A DNA stretch of 64,000 nt from Perognathus longimembris pacificus (lineage: Eukaryota; Chordata; Mammalia; Rodentia; Heteromyidae). The stretch is taken from the NCBI RefSeq assembly GCF_023159225.1, contig NC_063166.1:78455785-78519784 (forward strand), in the 5' to 3' direction. This document shows, one piece after another, positions 1 through 11,800 of the stretch; the first letter of the stretch is position 1; every line of letters begins with the position of its first letter. Below the pieces are notes generated by a model. It searched no databases. It was not told the DNA's origin and worked only from the letters and a program-made list of their open reading frames with translations. Position numbers and translations under genes: made by a program.

Positions 1-1257
1 GCTCACTCAGTCAGCGGAAGGGGAATGCCTAGCGCAGGGCCACCTCTGTTTAAGGAGCAATCCCTCTGCTGCTCATCAAACCCAGCTGTCCCGCCTCTAA
101 TTACAGGTGGGCAGGCAGGTGGGTAGCGAGGGGTTATTTTTAGCTTTCTAGCGCTGGCTGCTGGCTGGCGGGGAGGCCCTGCCTGCATTAAGTAGCAGTG
201 CACTCAGGCCCTCACCAAGCCCAGGCCGGAGGCCAAGGAGGCAGAGCGAAAGCAGATGTGTTCTGTGGAGCGACCGAGAGGGAAAGGCTAGCCCAGGCCC
301 CGGCCACCCCCAGACCCAGGGGTGGCCGAGGCTGCCGCGGGCTCCGGGAGAGGCTGTATCTCTAAGGAGCTGGTGTGCCTGGTGACCTCTCACTGATACT
401 CCCTCGTTCACAGCTCGCTCGAGCCACACGACATGTGTGCCTGCTGTTCCCTTGGCCAGAATGCTGTTCCCCTCGTCTTCTAATGGCTGGTTCCGGCATG
501 TGGCTCAGATCTGAGACCAAGCATCACCTCCCCTGAGAGGAAGTGGCATTCCCTGGCCCCAGCAGCTGAGCTTTCCTCCGCCTCACGTCACCAACTGTCT
601 GCTTTCCTTTCTGTAAGCTGTCCTTTTATCTACCGCCGGTGTCTCTGTAGACAGAGGCCATCTCTGGGTAAACACTGAGTGACTGAATCCATGGCCTGTC
701 TCCCCTCTAATCTGAGGGTGCTGGGGGAGGCAGAGCCCCACCCCCTCCCCCGCCGGGGCCTCCACCACAGCAGACTTCATCGGCGTGGGCTTTCTATCAC
801 ACGTGGCATCGACTGGTTTTCTAACAGGTGCCCTCGTAATGCACCTGGGCACAGAATCCCCGGGGCACAGCCTCCCACCCCGCCAGCGGCGCCTGGCCGG
901 GCACGCGAGGCGGTGACCGCGACCTCCGTGGACCTCACGGGCCTGGGAGACTCCTGTCCGCCTCAACCTTTGGCAGCCATTTACCGAGAGTCAGAGCCAG
1001 TCAGTCACAGACCCACCCAGCGTCACAAAGCCAGCAGCAAGCGGGGAAACCACGACTGGAGCCCGAGTCCAACTCGACCCTCCGCCCTGGCAAGCCATGG
1101 CGGTAAATCAGGCACTTCTGGATTCACGGAGCTCCTGCCTGGCTGCAGAGAAGCCGCCATGGAGGAATAATGTGGACGGCGGGGGAAGCAGGAGCCGCGG
1201 GAGCGCCCGGCGGAGCCTGACACGGAGCAGTGCAGTGGGACAGAACACGGCTACGGA

Positions 1258-1350
1258 GCTGCGGGTGCCGAGTTCAAATCCCAGAGCCTCCCGCCATGAC
1301 GTGTGACCACAGGGCCTTTCTGGCTCAGTTTCCCCAGTGCTGAGATGAAC
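1258..1350 (+). mobile_element. MIR fragment
   Basis: GAGTTCAAATCCCAGAGCC, CGTGTGACC and GCTCAGTTTCCCC in MIR order. Confidence 0.55.
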
Positions 1351-1418
1351 AGACGTGTGTGGAGGGTGGAGGTGGGGTAAGAAGGTCATAGACACCATGG
1401 GTGGAGAGGACCAGGCAC

Positions 1419-1442
1419 GGGGGGGGGGGGGGGGGGGGGGGG
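1419..1442. repeat. 24-base G homopolymer
   Basis: An uninterrupted run of G, followed by CGGGGCGGGG. Its length may be unreliable in the assembly. Confidence 0.9.
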
Positions 1443-1860
1443 CGGGGCGGGGACCCACAGGAGCTGCACCCTGGCAGGACAGTGCACAGGCAGCCGGGGC
1501 AGGGCAGAGGGAGCCGTGGAGGCTGAGGCAGGTTCGTAGGCTGTCTCTCAGGGAAGCCTGGTCCTTCAAGCCCCTGGTTACAGAACCAGCTACAATGCTG
1601 GCTGAGACCCAAACGGGGAGTGAGAACCCTCGCCCAGATCCTTCCTGAAGGGGCCGAGCGCTGTAACCGCCTCACACAACCCCATCCGCCTGCCCCACAC
1701 AGGGCGGGAAGCAGGCAGGGGGCACAGGCCGCTCCTGGGAGCAAAGCCTCCTTTCCTTTCCGTCCAGGATTAGGGATTAGCAGAGGAGAGAGTCCAGGGG
1801 CCTCTTCCTCCCCGGCCAGGCTACCCAGCAGCAACACCACACCAGGCCCAGAGGACGGGG

Positions 1861-2105
1861 CAGACACGTGCAGGTGGAGAGGACGGGGTGGGGGGAGGGG
1901 CAGACAGGTGCAGGTGGAGAGGACAGGGTGGGGGAGGGGCAGACAGGTGCAGGTGGAGAGGACGGGGTGGGGGAGGGGCAGACAGGTGCAGGTGGAGAGG
2001 ATGAGGGGGGCAGACACGTGCAGGTGGAGAGGGCAGGGAGGGGGGAGGGGCAGATATGTGTAGGTGGAGGGCAGAGGACGGGGGCAAGACAGGTGCAGTT
2101 GGCAC
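1861..2105. repeat. 39 bp minisatellite, about 6 copies
   Basis: Units start with CAGACA or a variant at 1861, 1901, 1940, 1979, 2011 and 2051 (lengths 40, 39, 39, 32, 40, about 37), with a partial seventh. Most units contain CAGGTGCAGGTGGA (E-box type CAGGTG) and a G-rich half (GGGGTGGGGGAGGGG). Confidence 0.9.
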
Positions 2106-2178
2106 AGTCAGATGAGACAATGGTTCCACACGCATTCTGTGACGTGTGCACCAGGTCTCAACAGAAAACAGGTTTCAA

Positions 2179-2391
2179 GCTGGGCACTGGCGGCTCATGC
2201 CTGCAATCCTAGCTGCTCAGGAGGCCGAGAGCTGAAAAACAAGGTTCCGAGCCAGCCCTGAGAGGAAAGTCCACGAGACTCCTATCGCTAACGGATCACT
2301 GAAAAGGCAGGAATGGAGCTGTAGCTCAAGTGGCAGAGTGCTTGTCATGAGAAGAAAAAAAAAAAGCTCAGTAACAGCATCCAGGATTGAC
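2179..2391 (+). mobile_element. B1-like/Geo dimeric SINE
   Basis: The left half GCTGGGCACTGGCGGCTCAT is 7SL/B1-like; the right half AGCTCAAGTGGCAGAGTGCT is tRNA-like. It has a short A-rich segment. Confidence 0.8.
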
Positions 2392-2403
2392 ATGGTGATA
2401 AAT

Positions 2404-2530
2404 GTGGGTGGATGGATGGGTGGATGGGTGGGTGGGTGGATGGGTGGGTGGGTGGTTGGATGGATGGGTGGGTTAGTGGATGGATGGATGGGTGGGTGGG
2501 TGGGTGGATGAACAGATGAATGGATGGATA
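2404..2530. repeat. GGAT/GGGT tetranucleotide array
   Basis: Alternating GGAT and GGGT units over about 125 bp. The six-frame 'PTHPPIHP' peptides here are repeat artefacts. Confidence 0.92.
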
Positions 2531-2697
2531 TAAATGATAAGGAGCTGGGGCAAACACACTCAGGAAATCTGCCTGAGGACCCACCAGACTTGGGGAAGTC
2601 TGGCAGAGAAGGGGGCCTGAGGCTGAACTGGGGGGCGGCAGGGCCGGGGCGGGGTGTGCAGCCAGAGCGGAGGGCCGGGGGCGGACGGGCCACTCAC

Positions 2698-2842
2698 TTG
2701 CCGAGGAAGCACTTGGGCACGGTGCTCAGCTTTCTCCGGCGGTCCTTGATGAGGCTCACCTTCTTGCTCATCATGTGGTACAGCTTCTCCCCCTTCTCCG
2801 CGATCATGACGTACGCGTCGCGCTCCATGCCCAGCTTCAGGC
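2698..2842 (-). CDS. PREX1: PREX1 exon 10: PH-DEP1 linker and start of DEP1
   Basis: This is a 145 nt exon that completes S392, codes L393-G439 ([47 protein letters not shown]) and ends with AA of codon 440, predicted Asn as in human GNEF. The acceptor is CCCCGGCAG and the donor GTGAGT. This is the linker and first helix of DEP1, the region that packs on the DH-PH module in the autoinhibited protein. Changes from human by recall: N to S in MMSKK and N to S in KKVSL. The next exon lies left of position 1. Confidence 0.95.
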
Positions 2843-5800
2843 CTGCCGGGGGGCGGGGACGGCACCAGAGTGGACACGGCGCCCGGGGGGGCTCCAGGGC
2901 AGCCGCCTGCCCGCAACACGCCGCCGAGCAAGTCCTGTCTCCAGGTACCGCTCCAAACCCCTGCCACAGGCCGTCACTAGTGGCTCTCGCAGCTGCTTCC
3001 CTTCACACCCCCCACCCCAACCAACCGCGCCCGGCCACATCTACCACGTCCTGCCTGACCTGCAGTGGCGCCCGAAAGACACAAGACCCTGGCTCTACTC
3101 TGTGCCCGGGCTGCCACATGGACCTCATCAGGCCCCGCTGCTAACAGCGGCAGAAGCAATCATAATCATAATTAGTGCCATTATCATAGGAAATGCCTCC
3201 ACAGCACCCACGACGCTCCATGTGTTCTTCGCCAAAACCTGAATGACAGGGGCCGGATGAGGAAACCGAGAAGCTGCTGAGCTGGAGGTGGTGGAGCCCG
3301 GCTGTGAGCTCGGGATGCCTGGGTGCAGTCCAGAGCTAGGCTCCAAACCACACCACGCTCGGGGCCCTGTGCGCACAGCCCCGAGCAATGCTCACGGTAA
3401 GGCCCCCTCCTGGCCGCGCCTAGCTCAATCACACATGCCTGGGCTGACCCTGAAGCCAAACCAGAGAGACACTGCCTGGCCCTGCCCCCATCCTCATCCT
3501 GACCACACAAGCAGGCAGTCACAACCTCGTCCTACCAGGGGCCAGGGTTAGAAGTGTGTGCGCATGTGTGTGCATGTGCACGTGTGTGTGTGTGTATGTA
3601 CTGGGGTTTGAACTCAGGGCCTGAGTGCTGTCCCTTAGCCTTTTCACTCATGGCTAGCACTCTACCACTGGAGCCACAGCTCCACTTCTAGCTTTTTGCT
3701 GGTTAATCAAGAGTTAAGAGCTTCATAGTCTTTCCTATGCAAGCTGGCTTTGAACCATGATCCTCAGATCTCCTGGTCAGCTACAATGACAGGCATGAAC
3801 CACCAGCACCTACCTACCCTTTTCATACATTTCAATGCAACAAGATGCAGGGGTCTGCGGTCTCTAGAAAAATACCCGTGGAGACAGCCATGGCAGACCC
3901 CTCCTGGGGCCGTGACCTGCACATGGGTGCGAGGAGGGAGAGATGGGAAGTGGGTGGGCTTGGTGTGCAAGGCAGAATCACGGGGCCTGTGGACCCCCAC
4001 TGCCACCGAGGACCAAGGGAAGGGGCGGGGCGGGCAGAGCACAGGGTGGGAATTAAGCCTCTGCCTGGGCTGGGCAAGCAAGCCAGGCTCACAGGCCGGC
4101 AGGGCGGGCACAGAAGGGAGCCGGCCTGAGTCCTCCAAAACCGGGACGTGCAGAGGATCTTGGGGCCATGGATCAGACTCCCAAGTGCAGCCACTCCCAA
4201 GGCCACAGCCCTTGTCACACGAGACCACGGAGGCCTGAGCGCTCACCTGACTGGTCCCTTCTTCCCAGCCCTGGTGATCTCGGCACCAATGCTCAGAGCC
4301 ACCCCCCCCCACCCCGGCCCCCACCTGCCACCGCCAGCCCCTCACTCCCGCCTGTGAGCGCCCGTGGGTGCCCAGCCCAGAGGAACCCAACTTAACAGAA
4401 GCCTCGCAGGCCCTCCTCCCAGGCTTCCATTCAGTGACCTGGGACAACGGAGAAAGCGAGCGTCCTCGAGTGTTCATGGATGGACGCCCAGCAAGCGCCC
4501 TGTCTGGGCCAAGCTCTACCACCTGCCACCCCCCCCACCTACAGGAAGCGCCAGCACAGTGCCAGGGTGCCCTGCCCACCCAACACCACTTGCCCCAGCC
4601 CAGGCCCTCCCCAGGCCCCGCCCACAGCCGCCCAGCCCCTCCCCTTCACCCCTCCATCCTCCCCAGCCCCCCCACCCCCGCCACCACTCACTCTCCCGCT
4701 GCTCCCGCTCCCGGATGATGGCATCCAGCCACTTCTGCTTCTCCTCCGCCGTCTTGGCCATGCAGACAAACCACTTGTTCTTGGCGGTGTTGTGGATCTT
4801 CCAGCCATTGGTGACGGTGTAGCCATTGCTGTGGTAATCGGCTGGCAGGGGCAGGAGGCAAAGGTGGCTCAGCGCAGACTCAGCCGTGTGACCCCACAGA
4901 CCCCAATGGCCCGGGACACGGCGGGAGGTGTGGGGGGCAGGAAGGGCCCAGCCAGCCACTCCAGCCTAGGGAGCAGGGCCAACTCTCCATACGCTCCCTC
5001 TCCTGGCTTTGCTACCATGCTCAGGGAAGAACTGCCACCCAGAGCCCTGACTTGCTGAGCACTGGTGGCTCACGCCTGTCATCCTAGCTACTCAAGAGGC
5101 TGAGACCGGAGGATCGCAGATCAAAGCCAGCCTGGGCAGGAAAGTCTGTGAGACTCCTAGGCGGTGTGCCCTGGGGAGCCACACGCAGGGGCAGGGTCCC
5201 ATGGGGCAGGGTCCCACCCTATTGGCAGGTGTGGAGCAGAAGCAGCAGGTGACGAAAGCAGACGGCATTTCCTGTCTAAAAACCCTACATACTCAAAACC
5301 AGGAACATCTTTAAAGCCATTTCAACACACCGCATCATGTAACTATCTCTGTGAGGTTCAAAACTACAAAATTTTTAATATTAAGAAATATCTAAGAGGT
5401 TTAAAAAAAAAACACTTATTTTATGCTGGTACTATGGCTTGAATTTAGAGTCTGGCAGTTAATTTACTCCAAGTGAGTGTTCTACCATTTTGGCCATGCC
5501 GCCAGTCCAGCATGAAAACCGGCAGAGGCAGTGTTGGCCAGGCAGAGGCCAGCCGGGCAGGAAGCGAGCTGGGCCCACCTGTCCCGTCTTCCACGTTCTC
5601 CACCTCCATCACCTCGGTGTTGATTCGGCCCCTGAAGATGTACAGGGAGCCGTTGATGGATTTGGTCCTTTTGGTGGACTTCTTACTCCCGGTGACCCTG
5701 AAAGACAGGGGGGAGTCAGGACTCCTGAGGAGGCAGCGGCAGAGAGAGGCTGGCCACCCCTCCACGAAGCTCAAGTGGAGAGGCGCACTCCAGAGGCCGG

Positions 5801-8800
5801 GGCCCAGCCGGGCAGCCGGGGATGGAGGACTCGGGCAGGGAACGCTGCGGCCGTGGAGGCGGCAGGAATGGCGATGTGTGCGTGTCCTACACGCATGCAC
5901 ACGCGCGCACACACACACACACGTGCTCTTAGTGTAGAAGTCCACACGGGAAATGCCCAAAGCAGTATGCGTTAGGCTCACGTAACGTTCACAGCGAACA
6001 CGACAGCGTTGGCACTTTTCAGCCCAGGAAGCCGCCGGCCCTGCCCCGCGGAGGGGAAGCCCGTCTTCACGGTCACCCCACGCACGCTCTGCTTGTCGTT
6101 TGCTTTTTCTTTTTTGGTGGTCCTGGGGACTGAAGAGTCGGATTTACAGGCCGGCGCCGCCAGGCTCCGTGCTCTGCTCTGCTATTTCTGAGCAACTGGG
6201 GTCACAGAAGGCCTGCAAGCACCTGGATTCCTTGTTCAACCACCTGGCCGCGAGCCCGTGGACCTAGCCGAGTGCAGCAGTGAGTGTGCGTGTGTGTGTG
6301 TGTGGTGTGTGCACGTGTGCATGTGTGTAACCTGGGGCTGAGTCACGAGCGAGCGGCACACAAGCTCAGCCTCAGGAGGAACTGCCCCGTTTTCAACGGC
6401 AGGGCCAGCAGGGAAGGAACATTCTAGTGTGTCCACGTCCTCCTTCTCCTCGCCACTGCGGGGTGGCCCGGAGTATCTGGCCACACACCGACTTTGTCTT
6501 CCGGAAGCGTGCTGAGCACCCTGGGGTCCATGGGCCCCGGGGTCTCCTCCTAAGGACTGTCCTCGGCCCACTGCCGGTTGTCTGTCCGTCTTCGTAGTCT
6601 CGGTGACGGCGTGGTGTGCATCTCTTAACACGGCCGCACAGTGAACGCCTCCCATTTTGCAGGCCACGGGGCATCAGCCGCCGATCCTCAGCCCTGTCCG
6701 GTGGCCGCAGAGCAGCCACGCGACGCCGGGAGGAATGTGGCGCGGAGCGGCTGCGCGTCGGGAAACGTTCACTTACGACGCGGGGTGGGGGCGCCTGCCT
6801 AGGAACGCATCGCCCTGCCGGCACCCTGGCAATCCCACGCCCTACCGAGGGTCTCTCCCGGTTTCTGTGTGTGACTTTTTGCTCCCTTCCTGGCGTCTTT
6901 TGATGGGAAGCGGTCGTTTGTTTTAACGGGGCCTCCTGATGCTACTCTTCTTGGTAATGGTGCCGTCCCGGACCCCCAGATCTCGAAGAAGAGCCCCGCG
7001 CTCCTCACCTGGATTTCCGCTTGCAGTAGACGAGGAGGTTGTCGAAGAGGAAGAAGGCGCGCTCCTGGATGTTGCCCGCGGAGATCTTCAGCAGGTTGCC
7101 CTGCAGGAGCAGCTGGGTGCAGATGTCGGTGAGGTTGGAGCCCTGGGCAGCAAGGAGGGGCGGTGAGTGCCCAGCCTCTACACAGAGGGCTCCCATCCCA
7201 CACCGCCGGAGCGAGTCTGGTCCTCACTCAAGCAGGCTGGCGCTTCAAGAGCAGCGGCATGTGAAGGATCTAGCAGGAAGAACAAGGCTGGCCCGCCGGG
7301 GGAGGGGGCAGGGGGGAGACCTGGCCAGCCAGGTCCTGGGAGGCCACCCCACGACCCACAGACCAGTGTCACCGACAACGTGGGAAATGAGGATGCATTT
7401 GGGGAGAGCTTCTCGCTGCACAGCCCAGGCTGGCCTTGAACTCGCAAACGACCACTTCCCAAGGGCTGGGGTGACAGGTGGGCCGCCGCTGGGCTACTGG
7501 CGGCCACGGTGTAAGTCTGGTACCCCCAGATGTAAGCAATGACCGCACAGGCTGCTGGGGCAGCTTCACCCCAAAACACAACTTCTCCCAGATACGTGTC
7601 CCAGGCGTTCCTCAGCCTCTAGCCTCAGGGGAGCAGAAGCCAGGCCCCCCCACCCCGCACCCCCCACCTCTGTGGCCAGGACTCTACCTCCCAGCCACAG
7701 GTCAGGGCATGCGGGATCCCCAAGCCCAGGAAAAGAACGCTAAATCCCAAACCCAGCCAGAAAATCCCAGTGCCCCCGGCAGCCGATCCGGCCGGCAGCG
7801 TCCGGCCGGAGCCTTTCATCTCCGGCTCCGGCGGCTTACTCTGAGATCGGGCTGGGATTTGTTTTTGTTTCTGTTTTCCCCGTGTCCTCCTCTAGGCTGC
7901 TAGGAAGCGTCTAATAATCTGAGGGGGTAGGGGAGAGGCTCAAGCACACACATAACGTACAACCTCACGACTTCAAGGGCTGGAGGCGCGCGTGGCCCGA
8001 GCGGTCGAGCGCTTCGTGCGGGGAGTGTGCGGACGAGCACAAACCCCAGCACATCCTCGCACAAAAGAAGAATCCCACCCCACAATTATCTGGGGGAGGT
8101 CGTGACACGGTTCTCTGAGCAGCCGCTGAGTGCTAGATGAGCGCACTGGGGTTCAGTTATGAAAACGTGCTCCGGGGGTCCCGGGAAGGACGAGTCCGGG
8201 TCTGAGCAGCATTCTCTCCTGCAGCGGACGCTGTGGCCGCCAGTGGCCCGGCGTAGTGGCTACAGCGCTGCCAGGGGGGGGGGATGCGGGTGTAACCCTA
8301 CCTCCACGGGAGACTATGGCAGGTTCCAGAGCCGCCCAAGCAAAACAGCTCACGAGACTCGACCTTAAGGGAAGAAGCTGGGCGTGGTGGGCCGCGCCTG
8401 CCACCCCAGCTATGGTGGGAGGCATAAAACAGGCAGATGTGGCTAGGCACGCCTGTCATCCTCATGACTCCCGCTCAGGAGTCTGAGAACCGAGGATCAA
8501 GGTTCAAAGCCAGCCGAGGCAGGAAATCCATGAGACTCTTATCTTCAATTAACCACCCAAGAGCAGGAAGTGGAGCCGTGGCTCAAGTGGTAGAGCACCA
8601 GCCTTGAACACAAAAAAGCTCAGGGGCAGCGCTCAGGCCCACGACTGGCAGGTGAGCACAGGGGCGGGAATGGAACCCCTATTTCAAAACAACCAACGCA
8701 AAAAGGGCTAGAGGTGCGGCTCGGCGGCGGCGGCAGAGCCCTTGCCTAGCCAGCGTGAGGCCCTGAGTTCAAATCTCAGTACAGTTGGTTTTGTTTGTTT

Positions 8801-11800
8801 GTTTGTTTTTTTGTTCCAAAGCTGCACACTTGGCAGGCGGGGCAGCGTGCCGTGGGGTGGGTGGGGTCACTGAGGGAACTGGGGGACACGCGGCCCCGGG
8901 GTACCAAGTTTTTCAAGAGAAAACTCCGAATCCCGGAGGCAGGCGGGCAGCCCGCGAGGCGTACCTCCCAGCCCTCGATGTGGGACTGCAGCTGCTCCAG
9001 GGCCTCCAGCTTCTCCATCTGCCGCTTGGTCTCGTTGATGTTGGCGCACACCGTCTTCATGGCCTGCAGGGCGCCCTGCACCGCGGGGTGGTCGGGGTGC
9101 TTGCCGGGGGTCCTCTTGGCCAGCTCCTGTGCAGAGGTGTGTGTGGGGGGGGGCAGGAAATAGAACTCAGCCCCCAGCAGGGAGCAGACCGAGATGGGCC
9201 CGTCACGGGCGGCCGTAGGTGTGGCTGCACTCGGTCTTCTCCGTGCTGGGGCGGGCGGGGAGGCAGTACTAAGTAAGGCTGGGACTCGGGACCTGCACTT
9301 GCTTATTAGCAGGCGCTCTACTCCCTGAGCCACGCCGCAGTGTTTCTCCGCTTTACAGCTATGTTTTTTCAGATCACTTCTCACATTTTCCCCCAGGGCT
9401 AGCCTCAGATCACAGTCCTTCCTACCTCCACCTCCCCGGAGGCTGGGATGGCAGGCACGCACACCACCACCGGGGTCTTTGTGGGCATGGGGCTTCACTA
9501 ACCCAGGGAGGGGCCGGCAGGAACCTCCCTCACAATTAGGAAACCGAGGCACCGAGCCGAGCCAGAGGCGCGGCACGGGCTTACTGGGGGCTGTGGGCAT
9601 CTGCGGGCCCTGTACAAACAACCCCTGCGTGCGGCTCTTAGAGCAGCATCTGGGCAGGGCCGGCCCTGGGGTACCCCGTGGGCGGAGGGGAGGGCGCACG
9701 GGGCCACCCCGCAGGGCCAGGGCGACAGAGGAAGCCCCCTGCAGCGGGGCTGTGGTTTCCTGCGCGGCGTGGCTGGCGAGGGAGGACGTGGGGCGGAGGA
9801 GCTCCCCCACCCCGTCTGCGTGGCTCCCCGCGGCCCACCACACCCCGCCGTGGCAAGCGGCCGGGCCCCGGCGCCGCCAACGCCAGACCCACGGCCAACA
9901 CAAGGTGCCCGCGGCAAGTGCGCGGCCACCGCGACGGCTGTCCTGTGCTCTCACCGCCACGGCGCTCGCCCGTCTCCTCGTGGGGCCCTCGGAGGAGCCT
10001 GGACGGGGGACACAAGGCCTCCCGGGCTGACTCACGCAGGAAGCTCCCCTCCCCACGGCGACACAGCCCGGAGCTACCAGAGCCGCTGGCCCGGCTGTGG
10101 CCGACTGCAGTGACAACCTCCAGATGCTGAACCTGGGGGACGCGGTGTCACCCCGCCAGGCAGGGGAGGGCAGGTGCAGAGACCCCGCCACCCGGGGGCC
10201 CCAGGGCACCCCAGGTGCGTCCCGCATAAACACCCGATTCAGAGTTTTCCACGAGGGCAGCTGCCTCCGTGGACAGCTCCGCGCTCACTGGCCAGTGCTG
10301 CCCTCGGGGACAGACAGCCCGATACTGGAGACGGACGGCACGCCAGGGGAGGCTCTCAAAAGCAAATGCAGGTGAGGGGACAGGGCAGGAGGGCTCCTGA
10401 GATCAGGACGTGCAAGCAGCAAAGGGAGTGAGTTCTGGGGTGCATGGAGCAACAGTGTCCCGGGTGGAGGAAACAGCATGTGCAAAAGCCCTAACTGAGG
10501 CAGGAAGGAACCTGCAGGCGGTGCTCGCAAACCCTCAGGAGCCAAGAGGAGACACGGTCAGAGAGAGGAAGCGAGGGTGAGTGGGGGGGGGCAGGGGAGC
10601 CTCAGCAGCGTGAACTGACTCAGAGCGTGGAGGACGAGGCGGGGGGCGGGGAGGCCCCCCCAGGAACCACAGCCACAGGAGCTAGGAAGTGGTCAGGCCC
10701 TCGGAGGGGTGCTGAGGTGGAGCCAGCGGGACTTCCTCTGGGGCTGCGCACTGGAGCTGGGGCGGGGAGGGAGGGTGGTGGGGGAGAGCTGGGGTAGGGG
10801 GAGGAAAGTGGGGGGCAGAATGTGTCCAAGAGAGTTCCCCCAGCCTGTCCTGAGTGACCTGGAGGAAGAAGCCAGCAGGCGGGTGAGGAGGAGAGACCCC
10901 GGCGGCGGAGCGGTGCCCGCATGTGGTGAGGGCCGTGCTAAGTAAGAGCTGCCGGTCCGTGTCCATGAGCCAAGGCTGCGTGTGCGGGAGAAGGTGGGTG
11001 TTGGGGGGGGGCGGAGGGACCCCAGCTAACATCATCAGCACGGAGGAGGGGCCGAAAGTCGTGGGAAAGCCCACCCAAAATCACGTCTGCGGGGGCTCAC
11101 AGAAACGTGGCTCCTCGCAGACAGAAAGCGGGGGCAACTTAAATAAAGCAAGGTCCTGCCACACAGTGGAATACTAATTATCCAGCCATGAAAAGGAGCA
11201 CAGTCTGAACACAGGCTACGTGGCGCTAGGGAAGTCGAGTGAGATATCCAGAGGAAGTCAATTCCTAGACACAGAATGAAGCCACGTTGCCACGGGCGGC
11301 TGAAGAGGAAAAGGGACTGCTGGTAGGCCTGGGGTTTTCTTTGGGGTGCTGGGAACATTCCAGATCTACTGTGGTGATCGTTGACCAAACCTTGAATATC
11401 CCTTTAAGTTTTTTTTTTTTTAAAGGCCCCAGAATGGGCAAGGCCATCACAAGACCAAGTGGACATGCGGAAAGACCAGAAGGAAACCCAGCAGCTCACA
11501 GAGATCTGGGGAGCAAAGGATGCTGGGAGCCAGCAAGGAGGCACCAGCCCCCTCCAGGTAGCTGTGGCCCTACACCTGCCCGGCAGCACGAGGGACAGTA
11601 GCCAACAGCCAGCATGCCACCGGCCCCTCAGCAAGAGCCGCATGTGGGGTCAGAAAGTGTCCTGCAGAGCCCAAGGCGCTGGGTCCCTGCTCAAGAACCG
11701 GCCAGCCGCGCGCCAGGGGCATCATCCGAAACCTGAATCATCTCCCTGGCTGGAAGCGTAGACAGAAAACTCAACAAAGGCTGAAAAGACCAGCCACGTA

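Larger units (their letters stand above)
1..2697 (-). other. PREX1: PREX1 intron 10, partial (3' end outside window)
   Basis: No coding sequence is recognised. From the exon outward it holds a GGAT/GGGT tetranucleotide array, a B1-Geo type SINE, a 39 bp minisatellite, a 24-base G run, a MIR fragment and otherwise unique GC-rich DNA (1-1250). Open frames here follow from GC content and tandem repeats. Confidence 0.85.
2843..4691 (-). other. PREX1: PREX1 intron 9
   Basis: This holds a possible antisense MIR (about 3200-3330), a GT tract next to a minus-strand SINE (3600-3812) and unique GC-rich sequence with C runs (4300-4680). I see nothing coding. Confidence 0.85.
5698..7008 (-). other. PREX1: PREX1 intron 7
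   Basis: This is GC-rich unique DNA with a CA/CG alternating tract (5891-5923), a GT tract (6283-6328) and a CpG-rich patch at 6700-6800. No exon is recognised. Confidence 0.85.
7143..8964 (-). other. PREX1: PREX1 intron 6
   Basis: This intron is a cluster of SINE pieces: a B1-like antisense fragment (7408-7487), ID-like monomers (7976-8062, 8705-8815) and a B1-Geo dimer (8440-8655). The stretch 8240-8430 has weaker B1-like fragments. Confidence 0.85.

Noticed and set aside
8776..10233. 485-codon minus-strand open frame around exon 6
   Set aside because: Only the part matching 8965-9126 is coding; the rest is intron read-through past the acceptor and donor.
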